From Flavobacteriales bacterium UBA7612 (GTDB taxonomy: Bacteria; Bacteroidota; Bacteroidia; Flavobacteriales; Weeksellaceae), in NCBI GenBank assembly GCA_002484335.1, contig DLJQ01000012.1, positions 260,300 through 324,299 on the forward strand: 64,000 nt of DNA, read 5' to 3'. Every line of letters starts with the position of its first letter. Positions within the stretch are counted from its first letter, which is position 1. The notes beneath the pieces were generated by a model, which was given only the letters and a program-made list of their open reading frames with translations, was not told the DNA's origin and did no database searches. Below, in pieces: positions 1 through 8,673 of the stretch. Made by a program: the position numbers and the translations under genes.

Positions 1-81
1 ATTGAAGTTATGCCTGGATCTACGCTAGAAGAAGTTAGAAAAACTACGACCGCTAGTTTTATTGAAAAACTTGAAAAATAA
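1..81 (+). CDS. CoA-transferase subunit B, C-terminal fragment
   Basis: The first 26 codons read in frame to a TAA stop and encode a tail with P-G-S-T-L-E-E-V-R. This matches the end of beta subunits of 3-oxoacid / acetate / 3-oxoadipate CoA-transferases, which commonly end with a PG-x-T-L-E-E-V motif. The 5' part lies outside the window. The next gene, a PcaF-type thiolase, starts 7 bases after the stop. This supports a pcaIJ-F arrangement in which the transferase activates 3-oxoadipate (or another 3-oxoacid) with CoA and the thiolase then cleaves it. The fragment is too short to decide the substrate. Confidence 0.6.
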   Translation: MEVMPGSTLEEVRKTTTASFIEKLEK

Positions 82-88
82 TAATCTA

Positions 89-1312
89 ATGAACAAAGAA
101 GCATATATAATTGATGGAATAAGAACCCCTATTGCAAAATTTCAAGGAGGATTATCTCAAGTTAGAGCTGATGATTTAGCTGCAATTGTAATTAAAGAGT
201 TAATAATTAGAAATCCATCTGTACCAGTCGATGCAATTGATGATGTTATTTTAGGATGTCACAATCAAGCTGGAGAAGACAACAGAAATGTAGCAAGAAT
301 GGCAGGTTTATTAGCAGGTTTACCTGTTACCGTTCCTGGTGAAACTATTAATAGATTATGTTCTTCTGGAATGTCTTCTATTGTACATGCTAACAGAGCT
401 ATATTAGCTGGCGATGGTGATTTATTTATTGCTGGAGGAATAGAACACATGACAAGAGGTCCTTTGGTAATATCAAAAACATCTAAAGCTTTTGGTATTG
501 ATGCTAAAATGGAAGATTCTTCATTTGGATGGCGATTTGTAAATCCTAAAATGAAAGAAATGTACGGTACAGATCCTATGGGTATTACAGCAGAAAATCT
601 TGCTGAAAAATATAATATATCTAGAGAAGACCAAGATAAATTTGCTCTTAATTCTCAAGTGAAAGCGGCAAATGCTCAAAATAATGGACGATTAGCTTCA
701 GAAATAGTAAATGTTGAAATTGCACAAAGAAACAAACCTTCTGTTATTTTTGAACATGATGAATTTATAAGACCTTCAACAACACTTGAAGCATTAAATA
801 AATTAAAACCAGCATTTAAACAAAATGGAACTGTTACTGCAGGTAATGCTTCTGGATTAAATGATGGTGCAGGTGTTGTTTTAATTGCATCTAAAGAAGC
901 TGTAAAAAAATATAATTTAAAACCTATTGCTAAAATTATATCATCTGCTGTGGTTGGTGTAGAACCAAGTATAATGGGAATTGGTCCTGTTCCTGCAACT
1001 AAAAAAGCATTGAAAAAAGCAGGATTAACTTTAGATGAAATTGGTGTAATGGAATTTAATGAAGCTTTTGCCGCGCAAGCATTGGCTTGCACAAGACAAT
1101 TAGGTTTAAGCGATGATGATTCTCGTATTAATAGAAATGGAGGAGCTATTGCTATTGGACATCCTCTTGGAATGTCTGGTATGAGAATAACTTATTCTGC
1201 TGCATTAGAAATGAAAAATACTGGAGCTAAATATGGCTTGGCAACAATGTGTGTTGGTGTTGGACAAGGTTATGCAATTATTCTTGAAAATGTTTATGAT
1301 CAAGATATTTAA
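89..1312 (+). CDS. pcaF: 3-oxoadipyl-CoA / acetyl-CoA thiolase (PcaF/PaaJ-like)
   Basis: A 407-residue degradative thiolase. The ATG at 89 was chosen because the protein then begins directly with the family N-terminus (EAYIIDGIRTP); the in-frame TTG at 62 would overlap the upstream gene. Acyl-accepting Cys91 lies in NRLCSSGM, with later GHPLGMSG (catalytic His) and CVGVGQG (second catalytic Cys). Segments such as GEDNRNVARM and GWRFVNP resemble 3-oxoadipyl-CoA thiolases more than general acetoacetyl-CoA thiolases. The likely reaction is thiolytic release of acetyl-CoA from 3-oxoadipyl-CoA in aromatic or phenylacetate breakdown. The CoA-transferase subunit just upstream fits the beta-ketoadipate route. 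Substrate is inferred, family is certain. Confidence 0.85.
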   Translation: MNKEAYIIDGIRTPIAKFQGGLSQVRADDLAAIVIKELIIRNPSVPVDAIDDVILGCHNQAGEDNRNVARMAGLLAGLPVTVPGETINRLCSSGMSSIVHANRAILAGDGDLFIAGGIEHMTRGPLVISKTSKAFGIDAKMEDSSFGWRFVNPKMKEMYGTDPMGITAENLAEKYNISREDQDKFALNSQVKAANAQNNGRLASEIVNVEIAQRNKPSVIFEHDEFIRPSTTLEALNKLKPAFKQNGTVTAGNASGLNDGAGVVLIASKEAVKKYNLKPIAKIISSAVVGVEPSIMGIGPVPATKKALKKAGLTLDEIGVMEFNEAFAAQALACTRQLGLSDDDSRINRNGGAIAIGHPLGMSGMRITYSAALEMKNTGAKYGLATMCVGVGQGYAIILENVYDQDI

Positions 1313-1321
1313 AAACTATTT

Positions 1322-1359
1322 AAAAAAAAAGACCTCTAAAACATTAGAGGTCTTTTTTT
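1322..1359 (+). terminator. Rho-independent terminator after the thiolase
   Basis: A perfect stem (AAAGACCTCTAA paired with TTAGAGGTCTTT) is followed by a run of seven T. It lies 10 bases past the thiolase stop. Confidence 0.85.
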
Positions 1360-1407
1360 ATATATTCTTATGATTAAATGTAATTCATTTATTTTTAGTC
1401 ATAAATT

Positions 1408-1550
1408 GCAATAGTGATTGAAGCGGCATCCTTTTTTGATTGGGCTTTTCGACTTGGTCGTTGCATTTCGAGAACCTCAATGATCAAGTCGAAATACAAT
1501 GCCCAAGCAAAAAAGATATAGCGAAAAAGCAAGACCCGAAGGGATTGCCC
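1408..1550. repeat. Dispersed intergenic repeat, family B (copy 1)
   Basis: An imperfect palindromic element running from GCAATAGTGATTG AAGCGGCATCC to AAGATATAGCG ... GGGATTGCCC. The same landmarks (GGGC... end, CTATATCTTTTT core, AAGGATGCCGC, TATTGC end) recur near 17.5, 18.8, 25.4, 30.1, 33.5, 45.8 and, degenerate, 54.8 kb. All copies are between genes. No ORF is inside. It abuts the 3' end of the helicase gene. Confidence 0.75.
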
Positions 1551-1556
1551 AAAAAA

Positions 1557-2783
1557 TTATCTTCTTCTCCCTCTATCATTTTTCTTTTTGAAATTTTTTT
1601 TCTTATCCGTAGGATTATTTGGTTTTGAGTGATTAGATGCTGATGAAGTTGATGCTTTCTTCTCCATTTTAGGCGTTTTTAAGACATGTACATACGTTCC
1701 GATTAACTTTTCTATGTTCATTAAATCACCTTTTTCATCAGGAGCACAAAAAGAAATTGCTTTTCCTTCTCTACCAGCACGACCTGTTCTTCCTATTCTA
1801 TGCACATAGGTTTCTGGAACATTTGGCAACTCGAAGTTGATTACAAAAGGTAACATATCAATATCAATACCTCTTGCAGCAATATCTGTAGCAATTAAAA
1901 CTTTCAGTTTTTCTTCTTTAAATTCATTCAAAGCACGTTGTCTCGCATTCTGAGATTTATCGCCATGAATGGCAGCAGCAGGAATTCCAACTTTTTCTAA
2001 ATTTCTTGCTAATCTATTTGCACCATGTTTTGTACGTGTAAAAATAAGTGTGCGATCATCTGGATTTTCTTTCAAAAGTTGAATTAACAATTCTACTTTA
2101 TTTTCTTTGTCAACATGATAAACAAATTGCTCAACAGTTTCGGCAGTCGATGAAACTGGTGTTACATTAACTTCTTTTGGTCTTCTAAGAACTGTATGAG
2201 AAAATTTTCTGATAGGCTTTGGCATTGTTGCAGAGAAAAACAAGGTTTGTCTATCTTCTGGGACAAATTTTAAAACTTTTTTAATATCGTTCACAAATCC
2301 CATATCCAACATACGATCTGCTTCATCTAATACTAAAATTTCTATTTGATTTAATTTTATATGTCCTTGAGCAATCAAATCTAACAAACGACCTGGAGTT
2401 GCTATTAAAATATCAACGCCATTTTTTATTGTACTGATTTGAGGTTTTTGATTCACTCCTCCAAAAATAGCCAAATGTTTTAATGGTAAATTTTTACCAT
2501 ATAATTTGAAATTATCATTGATTTGAACTGCCAACTCTCTGGTTGGAGTTAAAATTAATGTTCGTATTTTTTTTGAGTTACTAGCTTTATTTGTTAAGTT
2601 TTGTAGGATAGGAATAGCAAAAGAAGCTGTTTTTCCTGTTCCTGTTTGGGCACAACCAATAATATCTTCTCCTGCTAAAACAATAGGAATCGATTTTTGC
2701 TGTATTTCTGTTGGTTCTTCATAACCAGCGTCTTTTATAGCATCAAGAATTGGAGAGATTATATTTAATTCTGAAAAATTCAT
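1557..2783 (-). CDS. DEAD-box RNA helicase (RhlE-like)
   Basis: A 408-residue ATP-dependent RNA helicase with the full motif set: Q motif near residues 25-30 (TEIQQ), Walker A AQTGTGKT at 45-52, PTRELA near 80-85, TPGR near 129-132, DEAD at 153-156, SAT at 184-186, and HRIGRTGR at 329-336 in the second RecA domain. The C-terminal ~30 residues are a basic, low-complexity tail rich in Lys/Asn/Arg, as in RhlE-type proteins that contact RNA nonspecifically. Likely roles are ribosome assembly, RNA turnover or cold adaptation in the cytoplasm. It stands alone on the minus strand, with its stop codon at the edge of a family B repeat. Subfamily assignment is inferred from the tail and domain length. 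Confidence 0.93.
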   Translation of the reverse strand: MNFSELNIISPILDAIKDAGYEEPTEIQQKSIPIVLAGEDIIGCAQTGTGKTASFAIPILQNLTNKASNSKKIRTLILTPTRELAVQINDNFKLYGKNLPLKHLAIFGGVNQKPQISTIKNGVDILIATPGRLLDLIAQGHIKLNQIEILVLDEADRMLDMGFVNDIKKVLKFVPEDRQTLFFSATMPKPIRKFSHTVLRRPKEVNVTPVSSTAETVEQFVYHVDKENKVELLIQLLKENPDDRTLIFTRTKHGANRLARNLEKVGIPAAAIHGDKSQNARQRALNEFKEEKLKVLIATDIAARGIDIDMLPFVINFELPNVPETYVHRIGRTGRAGREGKAISFCAPDEKGDLMNIEKLIGTYVHVLKTPKMEKKASTSSASNHSKPNNPTDKKKNFKKKNDRGRRR

Positions 2784-2827
2784 TTAATAAACAATTTTAA
2801 TTTAATTATTGAAATAGGTATTAAAAT

Positions 2828-2855
2828 AAAATCACTTCGATCGAAGTGATTTTTA
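2828..2855 (-). terminator. Terminator of the rluD-PASTA unit
   Basis: A perfect 26-base palindrome (AAAATCACTTCGA / TCGAAGTGATTTT) lies just after the minus-strand rluD stop and is bordered by A-rich sequence that reads as T on the minus strand. Confidence 0.75.
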
Positions 2856-2863
2856 TTGTGATT

Positions 2864-3955
2864 TTAATCCTCTAATTCTTTTGCATTTCTATCTATTGGA
2901 GCGTCTTGCTCTTGAGCGTGAACAGAATTAACTGAATAATTTCTCCATCTCTCAATAATATCTAACATGTCTGTAGGAACAGGAGATTCAAAATATAATC
3001 TTTCTCCCGTTGTTGGATGATTAAATCCTAATGTACGTGCATGTAATGCTTGACGTGGACAAGCTTTAAAACAATTATCTACAAATTGTTTGTATTTATT
3101 AAAAGTTGTCCCTTTTAATATTTTATCTCCACCATAACGAGCATCATTAAATAGAGGATGTCCGATATGTTTAAAATGAGCACGTATTTGGTGTGTACGA
3201 CCAGTTTCTAATTTACACTCAACTAAAGTTACATAAGAAAAATTTTCTATCACTTTGTAATGTGTAATAGCATGTTTCCCTTGCGAACCATCTTCAAAAA
3301 CGGCCATTTGCATACGATCTTTTAAATGACGACCAATATGCCCAGTAATTGTTCCTTGATCTTCAGCCAAAACTCCCCAAACCAAAGCATTGTATAAACG
3401 ATCTGTAGAGTGATCAGCAAATTGTTCTGCTAAAGAAGTCATTGCTACTTCTGTTTTAGCAATTACTAATAATCCACTTGTATCTTTATCTATACGATGT
3501 ACTAAACCTGGACGTTCCATTTGGTCTGACATTGAAGGTAAATTATCAAAATGAAATTTTAATGCATTTACTAAAGTTCCTGTATAATTTCCATGTCCTG
3601 GATGCACAACCATTCCTGGCTCTTTGTCTATTACTACAACTTGATCGTCTTCGTAAACAATACGAATTGGAATATCTTCTGCAACAACATCATTTTCACG
3701 AGGAGGATTTTCTAACATAATTTGTATAAAATCTCCTGGTTTAACTTTATAATTTGATTTTACAGCTTCGTTATTCACTAAAATGTTTCCATTTTCTGCT
3801 GCTTGTTGTATTTTATTTCGTGTTGCATTCTCTATACGAACCATTAAGAATTTATCTATACGCAATAACGATTGACCTTTGTCAACCGTTATTGAGAAAT
3901 GTTCGTATAATTTATTATCGTCTTCTTCTAAGAAGTTTTCTAAATCTTCTGTCAT
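2864..3955 (-). CDS. rluD: Ribosomal large-subunit pseudouridine synthase, RluD/RluA family
   Basis: A 363-residue protein. An S4 RNA-binding domain (about residues 28-85, with RIDKFL and the VN..A.K..Y.V..GD pattern) precedes the RluA-type catalytic domain. The active-site motif HRIDKDTSG at 153-161 contains the catalytic Asp156. RluD isomerises the helix-69 uridines of 23S rRNA, and RluA-family members also modify other sites, so the exact target is inferred. It is 8 bases downstream of the PASTA-protein gene on the same strand and probably co-transcribed; this neighbourhood with ddl and coaD recurs in flavobacteria as far as I recall. Its length is slightly above that of enterobacterial RluD because of an acidic N-terminal extension. 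Confidence 0.9.
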   Translation of the reverse strand: MTEDLENFLEEDDNKLYEHFSITVDKGQSLLRIDKFLMVRIENATRNKIQQAAENGNILVNNEAVKSNYKVKPGDFIQIMLENPPRENDVVAEDIPIRIVYEDDQVVVIDKEPGMVVHPGHGNYTGTLVNALKFHFDNLPSMSDQMERPGLVHRIDKDTSGLLVIAKTEVAMTSLAEQFADHSTDRLYNALVWGVLAEDQGTITGHIGRHLKDRMQMAVFEDGSQGKHAITHYKVIENFSYVTLVECKLETGRTHQIRAHFKHIGHPLFNDARYGGDKILKGTTFNKYKQFVDNCFKACPRQALHARTLGFNHPTTGERLYFESPVPTDMLDIIERWRNYSVNSVHAQEQDAPIDRNAKELED

Positions 3956-3963
3956 TTATATTA

Positions 3964-4938
3964 TTATTCAATAATAACTTCCTCTTGAGTTTTTGGAGCT
4001 TCGGGTTGCTTTTGTTCAACAGGAGGATTAGTTGTATTATTATTTTGTTGTAATTCTTTCAATTGATCATCTGTACGTTGTTGTCTCATCATATCTCTAT
4101 ATGAGTTTCCTAAATCATCTTCGTCATCATTAGAGAAGTTTTTATATTGTACATCTAATTCTTTAAGTTGTACTCTAATCTGATCTCTTGTTTGTGTAGA
4201 TAACCAAATATCAATAGGCTGTCCTTGATCATAAGTATCAGTAGAGAAAGGGAATTGATAAACAACCCTTGCATTAATTGTGTCATTTCCTCCACCAATA
4301 AATTTTATCTGACCAACTTCAAAGAAATTATCATTGATTATTTTTTTAGCTTCATCAAGTGTTAAATTTATTAAACTAGGCATTTTAACTCCTGATAACA
4401 TTCCTCTACCTAAAACTAAATCAACAGTTGCAAAACGAGGTAACAAATCACCTGCTTTCATTATTTTACCATTATATAGAATTTTGAGAACTGCATCTTT
4501 AGCCAAATCAGGTTCATAAAGAATTTTTCCAATTTTTAATTCAGAAATACCTAATTGAGTAAATGCTAAACGTTTTGATTTACCTACTAAATCAGGTAAC
4601 TCTACTGGTCTGTACGTTTTTGGATTTGATTTAAGGAAGATACGACGTCCTTCTTTTACTTGAGATTCTGCTGTAGGGTAAAAATCCATTACAGCATAAG
4701 GTTTTGTTCCAGGATCAAACCTTGAACTATCTACTTCGTAAGTTAAACCTAACTTTTCTAATTCTGCTGTAGCATCAACAATATTCATATTCGACAAATC
4801 TGGAACAGTAATTACCTTATTATGATTTGTATATGAAGCTATCCATACATTAAAAACAAAATGATAAATACCGTAAGATAACGCAATTACAATAATTACA
4901 TTAAGCAAGACTTGACTAATTAATTTTATACCTTTCAT
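3964..4938 (-). CDS. PASTA-domain membrane protein
   Basis: A 324-residue protein with one N-terminal membrane anchor (about residues 8-30) and an extracytoplasmic part of three PASTA repeats (about 42-108, 112-183, 187-256), each opening with V-x-x-P-D/S-L. The tail is rich in Gln, Asn, Pro and Glu. PASTA domains bind peptidoglycan fragments or serve as spacers in cell-wall proteins. There is no kinase domain, so this is not a PknB-type receptor. It lies back to back with ddl (D-Ala-D-Ala ligase) with a 91-base divergent gap, which fits a role in peptidoglycan metabolism, but its precise function is unknown. Confidence 0.85.
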   Translation of the reverse strand: MKGIKLISQVLLNVIIVIALSYGIYHFVFNVWIASYTNHNKVITVPDLSNMNIVDATAELEKLGLTYEVDSSRFDPGTKPYAVMDFYPTAESQVKEGRRIFLKSNPKTYRPVELPDLVGKSKRLAFTQLGISELKIGKILYEPDLAKDAVLKILYNGKIMKAGDLLPRFATVDLVLGRGMLSGVKMPSLINLTLDEAKKIINDNFFEVGQIKFIGGGNDTINARVVYQFPFSTDTYDQGQPIDIWLSTQTRDQIRVQLKELDVQYKNFSNDDEDDLGNSYRDMMRQQRTDDQLKELQQNNNTTNPPVEQKQPEAPKTQEEVIIE

Positions 4939-5029
4939 TGAAATGATAAATTATCGCACAAATATAGTTTAAAAATAATATTTATGATTGATGTCAAAGT
5001 TCTATATTTGAATAAATTTTAATTAAAAA

Positions 5030-6019
5030 ATGTTAAGAGTTGCAGTTGTAGCAGGTGGATACTCGGATGAAAGCGTTATTTCGTTAAAAAGTTGCGAATT
5101 AATTTATGCTAATTTAAATCCGGAAAAATATGATCGAACAAGAGTTCGAATCTTAAAAGAAGGATGGTATGCCGAAATTGATGGAGAAAAATTTCCTATC
5201 AACAAAGGTGATTTCTCTTTTGAAAAAAATGGAGAAAAAATAAATTTTGATGTTGTCTTTAATACAATTCATGGTACACCTGGTGAAGACGGGTATTTAC
5301 AGGCATATTTCGAAATGATTGGTTTACCATATAATGGATGTCCATTTTACCAATCTGCATTAACATTTAATAAAAAAGATTGTATTGCAGTTTTAAGTAA
5401 ATATGGAATTCCTCATGCTAAATCTGTATATATAACTAAAGGAGATAAATATTCCGCAAAAGAAATTATAGAGAATGTTGGACTTCCTTGTTTTGTAAAA
5501 CCAAATCGTTCTGGTTCTAGTTTAGGAATTTCTAAAGTACAGAAATTAGAAGATTTTGAAGGTGCAATGGAAAAAGCATTTCATGAAGATAGAGAAGTTC
5601 TTATTGAATCTTTTCTTGATGGAACAGAAGTTTCTGTTGGTGTTTTAAATTATAAAAACGAAACTATTGTTTTAGGAATTACAGAAATTGTTTCTCATAC
5701 AGAGTTTTTTGATTATGATGCCAAATATAATGGTTTATCTGATGAAATTACTCCCGCTCGCATACCTTCAGATGTAGAAAAAAGGGTTCGTGAAATAGCA
5801 GCTAAAGCTTACAATTGCCTTAATATGACAGGATTCTCTCGTTCAGAATATATCATTGTAAATGGAGAACCTCATTTTATAGAAATGAATACTTTACCTG
5901 GATTTTCTCCTGCAAGTATATTCCCTCAGCAAGCAGCTCACGCAGGAATTGCATTAGAAGATCTTATGGATAGTGAAATTGAATTAGCACTTAATAGAAA
6001 ATCACCATGGGAAGAATAG
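5030..6019 (+). CDS. ddl: D-alanine--D-alanine ligase
   Basis: A 329-residue ATP-grasp enzyme that makes the D-Ala-D-Ala dipeptide for peptidoglycan precursors in the cytoplasm. Diagnostic segments are HGTPGEDG (substrate-binding N domain), FVKPNRSGSSLGISKV (glycine-rich ATP loop), EVLIESFLDGTEVSVGV, and the metal-binding FIEMNTLPGF near the C-terminus. The 3' end overlaps coaD by 13 bases, indicating translational coupling. A TATATTTG sequence at 5003-5010 resembles the flavobacterial -7 element. The divergent neighbour is a PASTA protein, in keeping with a cell-wall function. Confidence 0.96.
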   Translation: MLRVAVVAGGYSDESVISLKSCELIYANLNPEKYDRTRVRILKEGWYAEIDGEKFPINKGDFSFEKNGEKINFDVVFNTIHGTPGEDGYLQAYFEMIGLPYNGCPFYQSALTFNKKDCIAVLSKYGIPHAKSVYITKGDKYSAKEIIENVGLPCFVKPNRSGSSLGISKVQKLEDFEGAMEKAFHEDREVLIESFLDGTEVSVGVLNYKNETIVLGITEIVSHTEFFDYDAKYNGLSDEITPARIPSDVEKRVREIAAKAYNCLNMTGFSRSEYIIVNGEPHFIEMNTLPGFSPASIFPQQAAHAGIALEDLMDSEIELALNRKSPWEE

Positions 6020-6468
6020 CCGTATTTCCTGGGTCTTTTGATCCAATTACTATAGGTCATTTAGATATTATAGAAAGAGCTGTACCATTATTCGACAAAA
6101 TAATTGTTGCTATTGGGACTAATTCTTCTAAGAGTTATATGTTTTCTCTAGAACAGAGAATAAAATTTATTGAAGAATCTGTAGCTAAATTCAAAAATGT
6201 TGAAGTTAAAGCCTATAAAGGATTAACTGTTGATTTTTGCAGTGAGGTGAATGCTCAATTCATTTTAAGAGGATTAAGAAACCCTGCTGATTTCGAATTT
6301 GAAAAAGCTATTGCTCATACAAATAGAGCGATCACAAATAAAAACATAGAAACGATATTTTTATTAACTTCTTCTGGAAAAGCTTATATCAGCTCGAGTA
6401 TCGTAAGAGATGTTATGAGAAATGGAGGTAATTATGAAATATTAGTTCCTGATACAGTTAGAATATAA
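6007..6468 (+). CDS. coaD: Phosphopantetheine adenylyltransferase
   Basis: A 153-residue nucleotidyltransferase that transfers AMP to 4'-phosphopantetheine to form dephospho-CoA, the penultimate step of CoA biosynthesis. The FPGSFDPITIGH segment near the N-terminus contains the T/HxGH nucleotide-binding signature, and ISSSIVRDV near residue 130 is the family C-terminal motif. Length is typical (about 155-160). The start overlaps the end of ddl in another frame (ATG within its last codons), so the two genes form an operon. Confidence 0.96.
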   Translation: MGRIAVFPGSFDPITIGHLDIIERAVPLFDKIIVAIGTNSSKSYMFSLEQRIKFIEESVAKFKNVEVKAYKGLTVDFCSEVNAQFILRGLRNPADFEFEKAIAHTNRAITNKNIETIFLLTSSGKAYISSSIVRDVMRNGGNYEILVPDTVRI

Positions 6469-6492
6469 TTTATACATATAATTATTTCATTT

Positions 6493-6530
6493 ATGACTTA
6501 GATAAAAAACTATCTAAGTCATTTTTTTTG
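6493..6530. terminator. Bidirectional terminator between coaD and the AraC gene
   Basis: A perfect stem ATGACTTAGATA / TATCTAAGTCAT with an AAAAAC-type loop is followed by eight T. It is the only non-coding feature between the convergent genes. Confidence 0.85.
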
Positions 6531-6536
6531 TAAAAA

Positions 6537-7322
6537 TCATATATTTTCTTTCAAGAAATATGTTGGTCGCTTCTTCATAATAGTATAAAAACTATTTGTA
6601 AAAGCTTGTAAACTTTTATAACCAACTTTAAATGCTATTTCTGATACCGTAAGTTCATTTTCACTTAATAATTCTAAACTTTTTATAATACGTAATATTT
6701 GTTGATATTTATTTATTGTCAAACCTGTTTCTTTTTTAAAAATCCGTTCTAAAGTCCTCAACGAAACAGAAGAAATTTCACTAAGTGTATCTAGCTTTAA
6801 TTTATCAGTATAATGTGAATGTAAATAATCAATTGCTTTTTTTAACCGTAAATCTTCTGGTAAAGTTATATGTAAATGCAATGATTGTTCTACCAACTGA
6901 GGTAATTCATTAAGCATTGCATGTAGAAAAACACTTTCATTAGAATTTTCTTTTTCTTGTAAAGACCATTTCTCTGCATATCTTATCATTTCTTTTAATA
7001 AAGGAGGAACAGAAAAAATTTGTACATTATTATAAAATGATTCTTCAGATGATACATCAAAAAAAAGAATCATCAATTTTATCTTATCCGAATGTGTATT
7101 TGTTTTATGCAAAGCTTTTGATGGAATCCAAGCTGCATGATTTTGAGGTAATAAATATGTTTTTTCTTCTATAGTAAGATACTGAAAACCACTATCAACA
7201 TATACCAATTGTCCTTTCTCATGACGATGTACTATATTATCATGTACCCAATTGTCCTCGTACCAAACAAAATATGGTTTTTGTATTTCATCTATAACAA
7301 TGTATTTATCAGTACAGCTCAT
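6537..7322 (-). CDS. AraC-family regulator
   Basis: A 261-residue protein with an N-terminal cupin-like sensor (WVHDNIVHRHEKGQLVYV; HxHxxxQ pattern) and a C-terminal double helix-turn-helix (about residues 165-258: DTLSEISSVSLRTLERIFKKE and SEIAFKVGYKSLQAFTNSF). The start at 7322 (MSCTDKY) is preferred over the upstream ATG because the extra 51 residues are hydrophobic, low-complexity, and overlap the divergent transporter. Only 76 bases separate it from the CynX-type MFS gene, the classic layout of a regulator controlling a neighbouring transporter. Inducer unknown. Confidence 0.85.
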   Translation of the reverse strand: MSCTDKYIVIDEIQKPYFVWYEDNWVHDNIVHRHEKGQLVYVDSGFQYLTIEEKTYLLPQNHAAWIPSKALHKTNTHSDKIKLMILFFDVSSEESFYNNVQIFSVPPLLKEMIRYAEKWSLQEKENSNESVFLHAMLNELPQLVEQSLHLHITLPEDLRLKKAIDYLHSHYTDKLKLDTLSEISSVSLRTLERIFKKETGLTINKYQQILRIIKSLELLSENELTVSEIAFKVGYKSLQAFTNSFYTIMKKRPTYFLKENI

Positions 7323-7398
7323 GTCGTTATATATTAAGATAATGGTAAATATAATTAAAAATACCTTTTTATTTTTGTCATTATATTTAATTAGAATT

Positions 7399-8607
7399 AT
7401 GAATAAAATAAATAATAATTCTTCATATATATTATTATTCATTAATATATGTGTGATTATTTTAGTATCAAGCAATTTAAGATCTCCTCTTACGGCTGTT
7501 GGTCCAGTTTTACATCAGTTAGAAGCCGCTTTAAATCTTACTCATTTCCAAAGTAGTCTTTTAATATCTATTCCTTTATTCATGTTTGCAACATGTTCTG
7601 TTTTAGTAAGCACATTTTCAAATAAATTAAGTATAAATAACTTATTACTATATGCTCTTATATTTTTAAACATTGGTTTATTTTTACGTGTACTTGGTCC
7701 AAGATGGAGTCTATTTATTGGATCTATTTTTATAGGTTTAGGTATTTGTATAGGAAATGTAATCGTACCTGGATATATTAAAAATAATTTTTCTTCTCAA
7801 ATTGGTATAATGACTGGTGTATTTGCTATTTCCATGAATATTATTGCAGCTTTAGCATCTGGATATAGTGTAAAAATAGGAGAATGGACAGGACTTAATT
7901 GGCAAGGATCTTTAGGAATTTGGTTAGTATTTAGTTTATTAGCATTAATTTTTGTTTGTATCGATTTATTTTTCAATAAAATAAATATCAAAGAGAAACC
8001 TATTATAGAAAAAGATGATTTCAATATTTTTAAATCAGCTCAAGCTTGGTATATCAGTATATTTATGGGATTACAATCATTAGTATATTATTGTATGATT
8101 TCGTGGCTACCCATTATTTTGGTTGATTATGGTATGATGGTAAAAGATACTGGTTGGGTTTTATTTGTAATACAGATGGCTATGCTTCCTGTAACTTTTA
8201 TAAGTCCAATTATTGCAAATAGAATGAGTAATCAAAAAAGTATAATAACTTTTGTTTGTGTTTTACTCTTAATTAGTATTTCATTATTAACATGGACTAA
8301 ATTATCATATATATTTTTTGCTGCTATATTATTGGGGTTATCAAATGGTATGTCTTTTAGTTTATCTATTTTATTTTTCTCTTTAAAAACAAAGAAAAGT
8401 ATTAATGCTATAAAAATTTCAGGGATGGCTCAATCAATAGGTTATTTAATTGCTGCTATTGGTCCTCCCTTATTTGGTGTACTGCATTTTGAAGGAGATT
8501 CATGGAATACTTCTTTTTATTTCATCTTTATAGTCATTTTATTAATGTTTTATTTTGGAAGAAAAGCAGCTGCGAATTCTTACATCGATAGTAAAAATGT
8601 TATTTAA
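7399..8607 (+). CDS. MFS transporter, CynX/NimT-like
   Basis: A 402-residue integral membrane protein with about 12 hydrophobic segments. The N-terminal VSSNLRSPLTAVGP motif is characteristic of the CynX/NimT (cyanate / 2-nitroimidazole) branch of the major facilitator superfamily. The ATG at 7399 is chosen because translation from upstream ATGs would overlap the divergent AraC gene and add 49 residues with no family counterpart. Substrate cannot be read from sequence; export of a small aromatic or nitro compound is possible. Expression is probably controlled by the AraC protein encoded divergently. Confidence 0.85.
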   Translation: MNKINNNSSYILLFINICVIILVSSNLRSPLTAVGPVLHQLEAALNLTHFQSSLLISIPLFMFATCSVLVSTFSNKLSINNLLLYALIFLNIGLFLRVLGPRWSLFIGSIFIGLGICIGNVIVPGYIKNNFSSQIGIMTGVFAISMNIIAALASGYSVKIGEWTGLNWQGSLGIWLVFSLLALIFVCIDLFFNKINIKEKPIIEKDDFNIFKSAQAWYISIFMGLQSLVYYCMISWLPIILVDYGMMVKDTGWVLFVIQMAMLPVTFISPIIANRMSNQKSIITFVCVLLLISISLLTWTKLSYIFFAAILLGLSNGMSFSLSILFFSLKTKKSINAIKISGMAQSIGYLIAAIGPPLFGVLHFEGDSWNTSFYFIFIVILLMFYFGRKAAANSYIDSKNVI

Positions 8608-8612
8608 ATATA

Positions 8613-8646
8613 AAAGCTAAATCAAAATTTGATTTAGCTTTTTTTA
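8613..8646. terminator. Terminator between the two MFS genes
   Basis: Stem AAAAGCTAAATCAAA / TTTGATTTAGCTTTT followed by T residues, between convergent genes. Confidence 0.85.
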
Positions 8647-8673
8647 GTATCTAAAAAATCATTTTGATTAATT

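Noticed and set aside
676..1092. 138-residue minus-strand ORF within the thiolase gene
   Set aside because: It is a shadow of the pcaF-like gene: no domain or start context, and the plus-strand product is a clear family member.
3478..4053. Plus-strand ORFs opposite rluD and the PASTA gene
   Set aside because: Low-complexity Leu/Tyr-rich shadows of the minus-strand genes.
7323..7475. N-terminal extension of the AraC gene to the ATG at 7475
   Set aside because: The extra 51 residues are hydrophobic low-complexity sequence overlapping the divergent transporter; the start at 7322 fits the family.
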